A stretch of DNA of 64,000 nt from Aedoeadaptatus coli (GCF_900343085.1 NZ_OPYI01000006.1:1-64000), one strand, 5' to 3'; shown: positions 1-9,000, counted from the stretch's first letter. Notes: generated from the letters alone by a model not told the origin. Program-made: numbers and translations.

Positions 1-177
1 ATGGACCTGAAAGCGGTGCTGACCTTTGCATGCATGAACATGAAAAAACTGGCACTAATGATGGATCGAAAAGAGCGGGACGGAGGAGGCGACGGCCCTT
101 CTTTTGCTGATTTATGGAAAAAATACACAAAAAAGAGACAAACCCCGAGTTTTGTTCGGAGTTTGTCTGCAGTCTGA
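1..177 (+). CDS. IS1182-type transposase, C-terminal fragment (5' end outside window)
   Basis: The frame is open from the first base to the TGA at 175-177 and gives 58 residues. The beginning (DLKAVLTFACMNMKKLA) matches the conserved C-terminal end of IS1182-family DDE transposases, where a Lys-Ala-Val-x-Thr-Phe-x-x-x-Asn-x-Lys-Lys-Leu block closes the catalytic domain. The remaining 35 residues are a basic tail. Whether the element is complete cannot be seen because the catalytic part lies upstream of the window. The family call rests on this short block only, so it is moderate. Confidence 0.6.
   Translation: MDLKAVLTFACMNMKKLALMMDRKERDGGGDGPSFADLWKKYTKKRQTPSFVRSLSAV
137..167. repeat. Imperfect inverted repeat at the 3' end of the transposase gene
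   Basis: GACAAACCCCGAG (137-149) is followed after five bases by TTCGGAGTTTGTC (155-167), matching 11 of 13 positions as an inverted repeat. It overlaps the last codons of the transposase fragment. Such hairpins with GACAAAC/GTTTGTC ends are common at the margins of IS elements, so this could mark the right end of the IS or act as a weak terminator. There is no clean T-tract. Confidence 0.45.
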
Positions 178-218
178 AGAAAACTTCATTTTCTCTTTTG
201 TTTGTTACGAAAACTCGA

Positions 219-224
219 TATAAT
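219..224 (+). promoter_or_regulatory. Candidate -10 box (TATAAT) for the stalk-protein gene
   Basis: A perfect TATAAT lies 31 bases upstream of the ATG at 256. The best -35 is weak (TTTTGT at 196-201, 17-base spacer). AAGGAGG at 243-249 is an excellent ribosome binding site for the ATG. Confidence 0.5.
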
Positions 225-255
225 AATCGTAATACAATATTTAAGGAGGTATATC

Positions 256-1086
256 ATGAAGAAGTCTTTGATCGTGTCGTTGTTGGCGCTGGTACTGGCG
301 TTGGGCCTGGGCAGTGTGTCGTTCGCCCAAGGGGATTTGTACTTAGCCGTGGACGGCAAGAAGTTGGAAACGGACGCACCTTGTTTTATCGAAAATAACC
401 GCACCTTGGTGCCCGTACGCTTTATCGGCGAAAGCCTGGGCTATAACGTCACGTGGGATGCAGGCGCCCGCCGCGTCACCATTACAAATGCCAAGGCCGA
501 CGCCGCCGCGGTGAAAATCGAGCTTACCATCGGCAGCAACAAGGCCCTGGTTTACGACGCCGCCGGCGAAAGCAAGGAGGTGGCCCTGGAGGCGGCAGCG
601 AAGATTACGAAGAATCGCACCTTCGTTCCCGTGCGCTTCATCGGCGAAAGCTTCGGCACCGCCGTGAATTGGGACGCCGCGAACCGCGTCGTCATCATCG
701 GCGACAAGAGCCTCTACAAGGCCGAAGAATTTGCGAAGCTGCGAAAAGCTGAAGCGCCAAAGCCCGCGCCCGCGAAAAAGCCGGCCAAAGCGAAGGCGCC
801 TTCCGCCAAAGAGATCGCCGGCTTGTATGAAAGAAAAGGCGATGAAGACATCTTGCTTGCCGTTGTTGAGTACAAAAAAGACGGTCTCACCCACGCCGTC
901 GCTGCCGCCATGTTGGACGACAGTCCCGAAGGTTATCGGCTCTTAGCCAATCCCTTTGGGATCGTGTACAATCCGAAAACGGGTACCGCCGATTTAGGCG
1001 AAGGCATCATGCGCTTTTACAAGGGCGGATGCACGGCCAAAGAAAAAGGTGCCTCTGTTAGCTTCGAATATAAAAAAATTCGATAA
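256..1086 (+). CDS. Secreted copper-amine-oxidase N-terminal-type (stalk) domain protein
   Basis: 276 residues. A signal peptide (about residues 1-24, ending SVSFAQ) is followed by two half-repeats typical of the copper amine oxidase N-terminal domain family: each has an NRTLVPVRFIGES or NRTFVPVRFIGES core followed by a Val-x-Trp-Asp/Asn-x-x-x-Arg-x-Val-x-Ile strand (residues about 25-155). In Firmicutes this domain is a non-catalytic module of cell-surface proteins. A Lys/Ala/Pro-rich linker (about 165-190) leads to an unrecognised C-terminal region of about 85 residues. The start is chosen from AAGGAGG seven bases upstream; an in-frame codon further upstream has no such site. It is probably monocistronic. 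Function beyond a surface or secreted role is not inferable. Confidence 0.8.
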   Translation: MKKSLIVSLLALVLALGLGSVSFAQGDLYLAVDGKKLETDAPCFIENNRTLVPVRFIGESLGYNVTWDAGARRVTITNAKADAAAVKIELTIGSNKALVYDAAGESKEVALEAAAKITKNRTFVPVRFIGESFGTAVNWDAANRVVIIGDKSLYKAEEFAKLRKAEAPKPAPAKKPAKAKAPSAKEIAGLYERKGDEDILLAVVEYKKDGLTHAVAAAMLDDSPEGYRLLANPFGIVYNPKTGTADLGEGIMRFYKGGCTAKEKGASVSFEYKKIR

Positions 1087-1199
1087 TAAAAAGATTTTCT
1101 TCTCGGAAGAATCGTATGTACTTTCCCAATCATGCGGCGAATTTGCGCGCATGAGATAAAACAAAGGAAAGTCACTATTCCAAAATTTCGGAGGTTTCC

Positions 1200-2555
1200 A
1201 TGAAACGAAGATTGAAACTATTCACTGCCCTTCTCTTGTCCCTGGGCCTGCTGCTTCCCGCAGGGGAAGCCTTTGCCGAGAGCCGAGACGAAAAGATCGC
1301 CGTCATGAAAGATTTGGGCATTGTCAACGGCTACCCCGACGGTTCCCTGGGCCTGGAGAAGCCCATTAAGCGATCGGAAGCGGCGGCTCTTTTGGTGCGG
1401 GTGGGAAAGGTCGAGCACCTGACCAATCGGCGGATGCTGATTTATCCCGATGTGCCCCTGACCCACTGGGCCAACGGCTACATCGCCGTAACCAAGGCGA
1501 TTCGAAATAAAAACGGGGTGGTGCCCATTGAAGGCTACCCGGACGGCACTTTCCGCCCGGAAAAGAACATCACCAACGCCGAAATGATGAAAATTCTCGT
1601 GTCCGTTAAAGACAAACGGCTCACGAAGGCAAGGGCGGCCAAAGCCACCTGGCCCGACAGCTGGATTCAATGGGCTGAAGAAGTGGGCATCGCGGGCCCG
1701 TGGGCGGGCCTTGAAAACTTAAGCCCCAACGCCCCGGCCACCCGCGGCGATGTCTTCGTCATGCTCTTCAATGGCTTTGCCGTGAAGAAAACGCCGAATC
1801 CCGCGCCTGCGCCTGTGCCGAATCCCGCGCCTGCGCCGAGCCCCGCGCCGGAAAAACGAAGCCCCGCTCCGCTGCCCGAAAGAAACACCCCCGCTCCGGC
1901 CCCCGAAAGAAGGCCGTCCGTGCCGGCGCCCGATATAAACACCCCTGTGCCCCTGCCCGGGAAACAGTTGCCGGCGCCCGAGCCTTGGAAATACAAGCCC
2001 ACGCCGAAACCGGAGAACAAAAAGACAGCGGAAAACATGGATCGTTTGATCGATGCCTTTAATGCCGGCACCGGTTACGACCGCGAAGCCTTTAAAAGCG
2101 AATTTATCCGCCTGATCAATGAGGATCGAGCCAAATTGGGCCGCGCGCCTCTGGAGTGGTCCGATGAATTTGCCCGAGGCGCCGCCGCGCGTTGCAATGA
2201 GCTCGCCGCCCACGGCTCCATCAATGTCAATGGCCAAAGCCACGTGCGCCTAGACGGCAGCAGGTGGGACACGGCCTTCCGTTACATGGGTCTGTACTTC
2301 GGCGGTGAAAACCTGCTCTATAGGAGCAAGAACAGCACGCAACCCATGGATCAATACGACTTTCCCATCATAGCCGACGGTGCGAAACTGGCGCAAACCT
2401 TTTATGACATGTGGTGGAATTCCGAGGGCCATCGCGAAAACATGATGGATCCGGATTATAAATACTTCTACGTCGAAGCCAAAGCGGCCCCGAGAAAAAA
2501 TAACGGATCGTACAAATTCTTTATCGTGGGAAGCACCCACTTCAAAGGAGAGTAA
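1200..2555 (+). CDS. SLH-domain surface protein with C-terminal CAP (SCP/PR-1) domain
   Basis: 451 residues. Signal peptide about 1-26 (cleavage after GEAFA). Three SLH-like repeats follow (about 28-200): the first two carry GYPDGSLGLEKPIKRSEAAA and GYPDGTFRPEKNITNAE, the third is degenerate. SLH modules bind pyruvylated secondary cell-wall polymers, so the protein should be held on the wall. A low-complexity Pro/Ala linker (about 200-275, repeated PAPAP) separates it from a CAP domain (about 285-450) with the family's Asn-x-x-Arg, EFARGAAARCNELA and GHRENMMDP blocks. CAP domains are extracellular; the bacterial role is generally unknown. A GGAGG site lies 8 bases before the ATG. It is followed directly by a strong terminator. 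Confidence 0.88.
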   Translation: MKRRLKLFTALLLSLGLLLPAGEAFAESRDEKIAVMKDLGIVNGYPDGSLGLEKPIKRSEAAALLVRVGKVEHLTNRRMLIYPDVPLTHWANGYIAVTKAIRNKNGVVPIEGYPDGTFRPEKNITNAEMMKILVSVKDKRLTKARAAKATWPDSWIQWAEEVGIAGPWAGLENLSPNAPATRGDVFVMLFNGFAVKKTPNPAPAPVPNPAPAPSPAPEKRSPAPLPERNTPAPAPERRPSVPAPDINTPVPLPGKQLPAPEPWKYKPTPKPENKKTAENMDRLIDAFNAGTGYDREAFKSEFIRLINEDRAKLGRAPLEWSDEFARGAAARCNELAAHGSINVNGQSHVRLDGSRWDTAFRYMGLYFGGENLLYRSKNSTQPMDQYDFPIIADGAKLAQTFYDMWWNSEGHRENMMDPDYKYFYVEAKAAPRKNNGSYKFFIVGSTHFKGE

Positions 2556-2556
2556 G

Positions 2557-2595
2557 AAAAAAGAGAAGTTGTGTAAAAACAACTTCTCTTTTTTA
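2557..2595 (+). terminator. Rho-independent terminator of the SLH-CAP gene
   Basis: AAAAGAGAAGTTGT pairs with ACAACTTCTCTTTT around a short A-rich loop and runs into a T-tract. It begins two bases after the stop codon. Confidence 0.9.
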
Positions 2596-2708
2596 TTGCT
2601 TGGGGATGGACACTCACCACGCGGGCCTCTCGGGACTTTGTTCTTTCTCTTAAGCGCGACGCAGAGGAAAAAGCATTTATTTTTTCTTCTCGTAGCTTAT
2701 GTTCATCA

Positions 2709-3335
2709 GATCAATCCGGGGGAGGGAAAAAGGGCGTTGCGATTCGCCCTTATCCCTCCCCCGGACCCCTACCCTTTATCCCTAACGCTTTCTATATGTG
2801 CGAAGCCCTGTCGGGCTTCGATTCCTGTTGGGCCGTGTCGCGGAAAGAAGAATGTAAATTGGGCAAAAAATTCTTATTAGCAAAAAAGCATCTTCGCCGA
2901 AACGGACAACCTAACCTAAGCGAAGAAGCCCAATACAAATCAAATGCCGTCAGGCATTTGCACTGCTAGAAGGCGTTTGTGGGTGGATGGGGATGGGGCC
3001 CCGGGGAAGGGGCAGAGGGCGAATCGCAACGCCCTAGCCCCTTCCCCGGGTTTCAGAGCCATGTAAGAATCAATTTTTAAGCGAAAAAAGTAACTTGAAT
3101 CCATTTACGTTCACTTCGCATTTTGAAAATAGGCACCACCGCCCTGCGGGATAAGGGCGTACAACTATACATCCGTTTCGTGAAGGCTACGCCTCCCCGA
3201 AACGGTGTAAGACTGCATCTGACCTTCCGACGACTCGCTTCACTCGTCGGGATAGGTCATGAAATCGCAACGCCCTTTTCCCCGCCCCCGGGTTTAAAGG
3301 CCATTAAAGAATGGAATTGTGAGTTAAGAAAAGAG
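2709..3335 (+). repeat. Non-coding hairpin-mosaic repeat, copy 1
   Basis: No credible gene lies between 2596 and 3460; this stretch is instead packed with perfect inverted repeats. In order: a long hairpin 2716-2764 (CCGGGGGAGGGA arm, AGGGCG inner stem, loop TTGCGATT); CGAAGCCC-TGTC-GGGCTTCG at 2801-2820; ATTGGGC 2858-2864 pairing with GCCCAAT 2928-2934; CAAATGCC-GTCA-GGCATTTG at 2941-2960; a second long hairpin 3000-3050 (CCCGGGGAAGGGGC arms, loop AATCGCAA); a tail with AATTTTTAAG at 3071-3080; a module at 3158-3260 containing CCGTTTCG/CGAAACGG and CCGACGA/TCGTCGG arms; and a second, half-hairpin tail at 3264-3330. The same modules recur at 27598-28091 in the same orientation, which is what defines this as a repeat family. 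Function unknown; it could be a structured RNA or a miniature mobile element. Confidence 0.8.
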
Positions 3336-3433
3336 GAATCGCGAATCATAATCCGTGTGCCTCTTTGACCGCAAAGAAAAAAATGTGCGCGAAGAAAAAG
3401 AAAAAAGTAGGACACCATCCTCCCGCACCTCTC

Positions 3434-3469
3434 GCTGAATAAAGCGACTCGCAAGTGGCTTTATTCAGC
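3434..3469 (-). other. 12-bp perfect inverted repeat over the stop codon of the DnaI-like gene
   Basis: GCTGAATAAAGC (3434-3445) and GCTTTATTCAGC (3458-3469) form a perfect 12-bp stem with a 12-base loop. It contains the stop codon of the minus-strand gene. No T-tract follows, so it may protect the mRNA 3' end rather than terminate. Confidence 0.65.
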
Positions 3470-4438
3470 TTCCCAACGCAAGTCTTTCCCAAAAAACGCC
3501 ATGGGCACGAATTTATGGAAGATGCGGCTGAAGATTCTGTCGCCGTAGACGGCGGAAAGTTCTCTCGGGCTCAGGTTGGTGCTGATGATCATTTTTTTGC
3601 CGTCGATCATGCGGCTGTTGACGATGTTAAAGAGCTGGGAGTTGGTGAAGGAGTTGGTGAGCTCGGTGCCCAAATCGTCGATGATCAAGAGGTCTGCGGA
3701 AAACAAACTGTCGTAGGCCATTTTCACTTCGTCGCTTGCGTCGCGGTTAAAGGTTTTTTCTTCGAAGATGCGCACCAGACCGAAGGCCGTTTCGTAGACC
3801 ACGGATTTTCCCGCCGCCATGAGCTCGGCGGCGATGGCGTGGGAAAGGAAGGTCTTGCCCAGGCCCGTGGGGCCGTAGAGAAGCAGATTCATGTCGTTGG
3901 CCTCGCCGAAGGTGGCGATGAAGTTTTCCGCCACGGCCAGGATCTCTTCCATATTCTGCCGCGGGGAGATGCCCTCGTCGGCAAAGGGCAGATCGGAGTA
4001 GATGTCCAGGCGGAAGTTGCCGAAGTTGTTTTTTTCGATCTGCCGCTCGATGTGGCTGGAGCGATGCAGATAGGCGGTGATCCGCTGCTTCATGCAGCTG
4101 CAGCGCTCGCCGTTTTCCAAATAGCCCTTGTCCTTGCAGCGGCTGCAGCGGTAAATGGGATCCAGATAATCCGCCGGAAGTCCCGCTTCCACGAGCATGG
4201 CGCGGGCCATGGCTTCATAGGTTTCGAGTTCCTTCACGGCGGCATCGGCCAGGTCGGCGTCGCCGCTTAAAAGGGTGGCCTTGGCCGCTTCAAAGCCCAG
4301 GGCGCGGATGTTTTCTTCCACCGCCTCAAGCCCCGGGGCCATGGCGTAGGCTTCTTCCCGGCGCTCGCGGAGGGTCTGTTCGTTTTCTCGCCTGAGGACG
4401 TCGTAATCCGCCCGAATTTTATCGAAGATGGATGCCAT
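3461..4438 (-). CDS. DnaI/DnaC-like helicase-loader ATPase with zinc finger
   Basis: 325 residues. The N-terminal half contains a Cys cluster (CSRCKDKGY then CSC, about residues 97-116) expected to bind zinc, as in DnaI of Firmicutes. The C-terminal half is an AAA+ module with Walker A GPTGLGKT (about 190-197) and Walker B LLIIDDLGTE (about 252-261), plus a sensor region near NTNLSPRELS. Proteins of this family load the replicative helicase at origins and restarted forks. Its ATG abuts the stop codon of the DnaD gene, so the two are co-translated; this pairing is the classic primosome arrangement in clostridia. A transposon-type IstB ATPase is less likely because of the zinc finger and the DnaD neighbour. 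Confidence 0.85.
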   Translation of the reverse strand: MASIFDKIRADYDVLRRENEQTLRERREEAYAMAPGLEAVEENIRALGFEAAKATLLSGDADLADAAVKELETYEAMARAMLVEAGLPADYLDPIYRCSRCKDKGYLENGERCSCMKQRITAYLHRSSHIERQIEKNNFGNFRLDIYSDLPFADEGISPRQNMEEILAVAENFIATFGEANDMNLLLYGPTGLGKTFLSHAIAAELMAAGKSVVYETAFGLVRIFEEKTFNRDASDEVKMAYDSLFSADLLIIDDLGTELTNSFTNSQLFNIVNSRMIDGKKMIISTNLSPRELSAVYGDRIFSRIFHKFVPMAFFGKDLRWEAE

Positions 4439-5425
4439 CTATTTCTTTCCTTTCCCGTCTATAAATTGACGGCGCTTTCGTTGCGCCATTTTTTCCAAGG
4501 CGTCGGCGCTGTACTTGGCCGTGGCCGATCCCGCCATGGGCTGCACCCGTTGCCCGCGGAGCACCTTGGGCTTTTGATCCTTGGAAAGATCCTCGGGCTT
4601 CTTGATGCCCTTCGCCTTCCACGCGGCGAGAATGCTTTCAAAATACCGCCAATTGGGCTTTCCGATGCCCCCGGTGCGCCGCGCCGCCTCTTCCAACAGG
4701 GCGAAGTCCATTTCCTCGGCGTAAGACGCCACGGCATCGGACTCGGCGCGAATGTAGGGCTTGTCGGAAAGGCCCATGAGCTGCAAGAGGTGGCGGTAGC
4801 GGTAATAGGCCGCGTCGTGGGTGCGAAAATTTTCCGCCAAAGCCTCGGGGGTACGCACATTGGCGTCGGCCCAATTTCTGACAATCCCCTCGATGTAGGG
4901 GACGGAGCGCTTGTTTTTCTCCTCGGTGCCGTAGCGAAAAGCCTCCAAAATCATCTCCGGCGTCATGTTGTAGACCTCGCGCCAGGCGGCGATGTCCAGC
5001 TTTTGCTGATAGGGCACCTGCTTGCGCATGTAGTATTCCACCTTGGAAAAGAGATTAGCGATCTCCGTATCCTCCAGCCGACGCACGAAATCGCTCTTCG
5101 TAGCCTCGGGGCTGTACACCTCTTTCGTATAGAGCTCCTTTAGGCGCAAAAAGCGAATGCCGTAGCTTTCCCCTTCGTAGATCTTCTCCACGATGCCTTC
5201 CGATTCCCAATAATCCCAAGCCCGCTTCACGTCACTTTCCAAAAGATTCAGGCGATCGGCCATGGATTTGTGGTCGCCCTCGCCGCCGTTTGTCGCCAGT
5301 TGCAGCCCGGCCAAATACACCTTCACGAAATCCCCGTCGGCCTGGGGCATGTAATCGTTTAAAAAAATATTTTCAATGGGCGTATCCCCTAAATCCAATT
5401 TCGGCGGATTCAATTTAAATTCCAC
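4439..5425 (-). CDS. dnaD: DnaD-family replication initiation/primosome protein
   Basis: 328 residues from a GTG start. The N-terminal winged-helix part (about 20-110, with MADRLNLLESDVKRAWDYWE) and two DnaB_2/DnaD helical domains (about 130-200 and 215-290, the second with KPNWRYFESILAAWKAKGI) match the DnaD architecture. The GTG at 5425 is preferred because the family N-terminus (EFKLNPPKL) begins there; it lies inside the last codons of the upstream acetyltransferase gene, indicating coupling. DnaD remodels origin DNA and recruits the helicase loader, consistent with the DnaI-like gene immediately downstream. Confidence 0.85.
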   Translation of the reverse strand: MEFKLNPPKLDLGDTPIENIFLNDYMPQADGDFVKVYLAGLQLATNGGEGDHKSMADRLNLLESDVKRAWDYWESEGIVEKIYEGESYGIRFLRLKELYTKEVYSPEATKSDFVRRLEDTEIANLFSKVEYYMRKQVPYQQKLDIAAWREVYNMTPEMILEAFRYGTEEKNKRSVPYIEGIVRNWADANVRTPEALAENFRTHDAAYYRYRHLLQLMGLSDKPYIRAESDAVASYAEEMDFALLEEAARRTGGIGKPNWRYFESILAAWKAKGIKKPEDLSKDQKPKVLRGQRVQPMAGSATAKYSADALEKMAQRKRRQFIDGKGKK

Positions 5426-5996
5426 GCCGCCACCTGCCTTTCGTGATTTCCATTTGATGCACGGACACGGCACAAAACTGCCGCGCCAGGCGCATGTGCT
5501 TTCTATACGGGGCGAAGGCCGCTTCATACGCGGCCCCTTGAGGGAGATCCACGCGCCGAAAGACCCTGCCGATTCGCTCAAAGCCCAAAGACTCGTAGAG
5601 ATGAATGGCCCGCCCGTTCCAGGGAAGCACCTCCAGAAGAATCCGCTCCAGCCCCAAAGTGTAAAAACCGTAATCCAAGAGCCAATGCATGGCCGCCCGG
5701 CCCAGGCCCCGATCGACCACGGCCCGGTCCAGAATAATGCCCACCTCGGCGGTGCGGGTAATGAGGGAAATGTTTTTCAGGCCCATGTAGCCCACGGCGC
5801 GGCCCGCCTCCACAATGGCGAAGTACTGATCCCGGTGGCCTTTCGTCTTCCAGCGGTACCAATCCCCCACGGTGTCCTCGTCTTCCATAAAATTATACAT
5901 ACTAAAGAGCGGGTCGTCGTAATCGGTCCAGTTTAAAAAATCGCGGACGTGTTCTTCCCTTAAAGGCGCCACGTCCATGGCTTTTTTATCGCGCAA
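5415..5996 (-). CDS. GNAT-family N-acetyltransferase
   Basis: 193 residues from a TTG start. The GNAT fold is recognisable: strand EVGIILDRAVVDRGLGRAAM with the acetyl-CoA-binding Arg-Gly-x-Gly-x-Ala loop (about 84-105) and the WNGRAIHLYESLGFERIGR motif (about 124-143) typical of RimJ/RimL-like enzymes. The TTG at 5996 is favoured over an internal ATG because a G-rich AGGAGGAGGG element lies 8-12 bases upstream. It overlaps the dnaD gene by 11 bases, so it heads a GNAT-dnaD-dnaI operon. The substrate cannot be predicted. Confidence 0.85.
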   Translation of the reverse strand: MRDKKAMDVAPLREEHVRDFLNWTDYDDPLFSMYNFMEDEDTVGDWYRWKTKGHRDQYFAIVEAGRAVGYMGLKNISLITRTAEVGIILDRAVVDRGLGRAAMHWLLDYGFYTLGLERILLEVLPWNGRAIHLYESLGFERIGRVFRRVDLPQGAAYEAAFAPYRKHMRLARQFCAVSVHQMEITKGRWRRGI

Positions 5997-6048
5997 AAAA
6001 CCCCCCCTCCTCCTATGATTGTACCATAAGGGGCGAGGGGGATTTTTT
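5995..6048 (-). terminator. Terminator of the giant SLH gene, overlapping the next promoter and ribosome binding site
   Basis: Read on the minus strand, AAAAAATCCCCCTCGCCCCT pairs imperfectly with AGGAGGAGGGGGGG and is followed by six T. It sits 30 bases after the stop of the giant gene. Its descending arm is the ribosome binding site of the acetyltransferase gene, and its loop holds that gene's -10 box. Confidence 0.7.
6018..6026 (-). promoter_or_regulatory. Extended -10 promoter (TGGTACAAT) for the GNAT-dnaD-dnaI operon
   Basis: TGGTACAAT fits the TGnTATAAT extended -10 pattern; no -35 is evident. Transcription would begin near 6011, inside the descending arm of the hairpin, so transcripts from here keep the ribosome binding site free. 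Confidence 0.55.
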
Positions 6049-6077
6049 ACTTTTTTCAGATGGGCCGAGGATGAGCT

Positions 6078-9000
6078 TTAGATAAAGCTCTTACCGTTAA
6101 TGCCCGTCCAGTGTTCCGTCTTCTTGTCGCGGTCGCGAATGAAATCGTGGCCCATGGTGGCTTCCATAATCGGTTCAAAGTACCAATCGCTGCGCTTCAC
6201 ATCGCCGAAGCGAATCACTTCACTCGGGTGGGCGTCGATCCAATAGAGATCGGCGTGGCGATTCAACATGCGGTTGGTAATGGCCGTGACTTCTGCGCGG
6301 GTAATGGCTTGTTCGGGGCGGAAGGTGTTGTCCGGATAACCCGAAATCCATCCCTTGGTGGCCGCAGAGCGAATGGCGTTATAGCCCCAGTGGCTCGGCG
6401 CCAGGTCGCTGAAGGAAATGGCGTTTCCTTGAGCCAATGCGTCGAATCGCGAAGCGATGGCGGCAAATTCCGCGCGGGTAATGGGCTTGTTGGGCTTGAA
6501 GCTGCCGTCGGGATAGCCGCTGACAATGCCTCGTTGCACTGCATAGCCCACGGTGTTTGCGTACCAGTCGCCGGGGCGAATGTCCGAGAGGCCCGCGTTG
6601 TAGTGGCGCCATTTTATGGGACGCTCGTTCAAGAGGCGGGTAAACATCGTGGCCGCTTCCGCACGGGTCATGCCCTTGTTGGGGGCGAAATTGCCGTCCG
6701 GATAACCGATGAGGTATTGGTAGTGATCCGTCGTGTTCAACGCATCCTTACCGACATTCGGTTGATTCGGTTGATTCGGTACATTCGGTTGATTCGGTTG
6801 CTCACAAGCGTTGTTGCAATCGCCGGGAACGGGATAAGGCCGCAGATCGGGGGTGGGGGTGTCCTTCTTTTGTACGAAGACCGGCACGTTGATTTGATCC
6901 GTGGTGTTGTCTTCGTAGATCACCTTGATCGTCGCCGAGGTCTTGCCCGGTTTATCGACATTGGGTCGATCTACTATTTCGACATCCTTGATCCGCTTGC
7001 CTGCCGGCGGCGTAATGGCATTTTTATAATCTTGCGGTTTGGGCTGAACACCTTGTTCCGTAAAGACGTAATCCGCCGTGGGCCGCGGGTCGGCAGGTTT
7101 GGCGCCATACTGCGCTGTAATGGTCGTGTCTTCAGCAAATGTTTGCGTTAGCGCCTTGTCCCATTTTTTAAATACATAACCCGTTGCCGGCGTTACAGTA
7201 GGAGCCGGGACGGTCACTTCTTTGTTGGGCTTGACATAGTAAACGGTCCTGCCGCTTAATTCGCCATGATCACCCTTGTTGAATGTGACAGTTAAATAAC
7301 CTTCCGGCTTGTCGCTGCCGTTGGGGTCTTCTTGGGGAATTACATCGCCGATTGCATTGTATTTCGCCCTAATCACGTCGTTGTCATGATACTTGATTTC
7401 GCTCTGAATCGACGTATTCCAATCGGCAAAAGTGAACCCGGTATTCGGTGTTACTTCCGGATCATGGCCTTTCAACACGACGGCCCTGTCCGGATTAACA
7501 TAGACGATTTTTTCCGTCTCGCCAGTGCCTTTTATCTTACCATCCTTCTCCGTAGAGAATTTAACGGTGATATAGCCATCGGGTTTTTTATTCGGATTTC
7601 CCTTATCGTCTTTTTCCGGGATGACCGGATCCAGCTCCGTCGCCTTGGCCGTGACGACGATGTCCGTTGCTTCGATGACAAGAGAATCTTCCTTATCCCA
7701 CTTGTCGAACTTGTAGCCGGTTTGCTCTTCATAGCCCGGTTTCTTAAGTTCATCGTTTCCAAGCTTGATGCCTGCATTTTTCTTGACGTAGTAGGCTTTT
7801 TGTTCCGTGAGTTTTAAGCCCGGATCCGCCGCAAAGGTGACCCTTACATAGCCGTCAGGCTTGGTAATGGGCTCATTGGGATCGTAGGGAATGATGTTTT
7901 TCGCTTCCGTGTAGGTGGCGGTGATGATGGTGAGCTTTTCAGTAAATTTCTTCGCTTCACCGGGTTTGTAAACTGCATCGCCGATCTTCCATTCCTTAAA
8001 GGTGAAGTATTGTTTCCCTACGGGATCCTTCACGGAAATGGTGACTGCCTTATCCGGATTGATCCAGAAGATCTTGTCCGCTTTGGTTTCATCCGTCGCC
8101 TTGTCTGTGGGAACAAATTTTACTTCAACGAAGCCTTCCGGAACTGTATCGGGTTTCGTCGTTCCCTCTTGCGGAATGACATCGGAAACGTATTGGGCCG
8201 TGATGGTGGTCGCCTTTTCAAATTGATGTCTTTCCGCTAAATCAAAGTCGCTTGGTTTCGTTCCTTCGGCAGAGCCATCAACTAAACTCGTCCACTTCAC
8301 GAACTTGTTGTCCCCGGTGCCCGTGGGATCTTTCCCAGGAATCAGCACTTTCGCTTCGGGATTCACATAGTACGTGTACTTTTGCGGTTCTTTCGCTTTC
8401 GTCGTGGGTTCGACGGTGACTTTTACATAGCCATCGGGAACGTAGTTCGGCTTGTCCCCATTGGTCTTGGCTTCGTAAATGTTTTTGATGACTTTAATGG
8501 GGATCTCTACTTCTTGCACTTCGCCGTTTTTAAAGATGACTTTCGCCTTGAGTTTTTCTACTCGAGACGGATTGTTGCCGTCATCTTTTTCTTTCAACTT
8601 GTCGTAAAGAGCCGCTTTGAGTGCGTCGCCTGCAAGCGGATTTCCTTCATCGTCGAGGAATTGAACCGTCGCCTCATTCGGCAAGGCACCGCCATTTACC
8701 TTAAGGGCTCCTTTTAAGATGGTTTCGGTCGCTTCCGTGTCAATAAAGTTATTGACCCAATTTCCGCTTCCGTCTTTAAAGGATTCGTGAACGGTGATCT
8801 CATCTGCAATTACCGTCCCTTGATCGGTAATGCTCTTTTCGTAGTTGGCGGTGACGATGGTTGTGTCGTCTGTAAACTTGGCTTTGATGTCATCCGTCCA
8901 TGTTCTAAATGGAGTTTCATTGGATGTCCACTTGGTGAAGATCCACTTAAACGCTTTCGGATTGCTTTCATCGACGGCAACATTTTTGCCCGTGGGCTTG

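Noticed and set aside
202-255. Earlier in-frame start for the stalk protein
   Set aside because: The promoter lies within this stretch and the best ribosome site is directly before the ATG at 256.
2569-3368. Short plus-strand reading frames in the hairpin region
   Set aside because: They lack ribosome sites, run through perfect hairpins, and are not kept between the two repeat copies.
3455-4270. Long plus-strand frame opposite the DnaI-like gene
   Set aside because: The minus frame has Walker motifs, a zinc finger and a start abutting dnaD; the plus frame has no domain or start signal.
3461-5996. Prophage replication module
   Set aside because: DnaD and DnaI-like genes also occur in phages, but no integrase, repressor or structural gene is near and composition matches the rest of the window.
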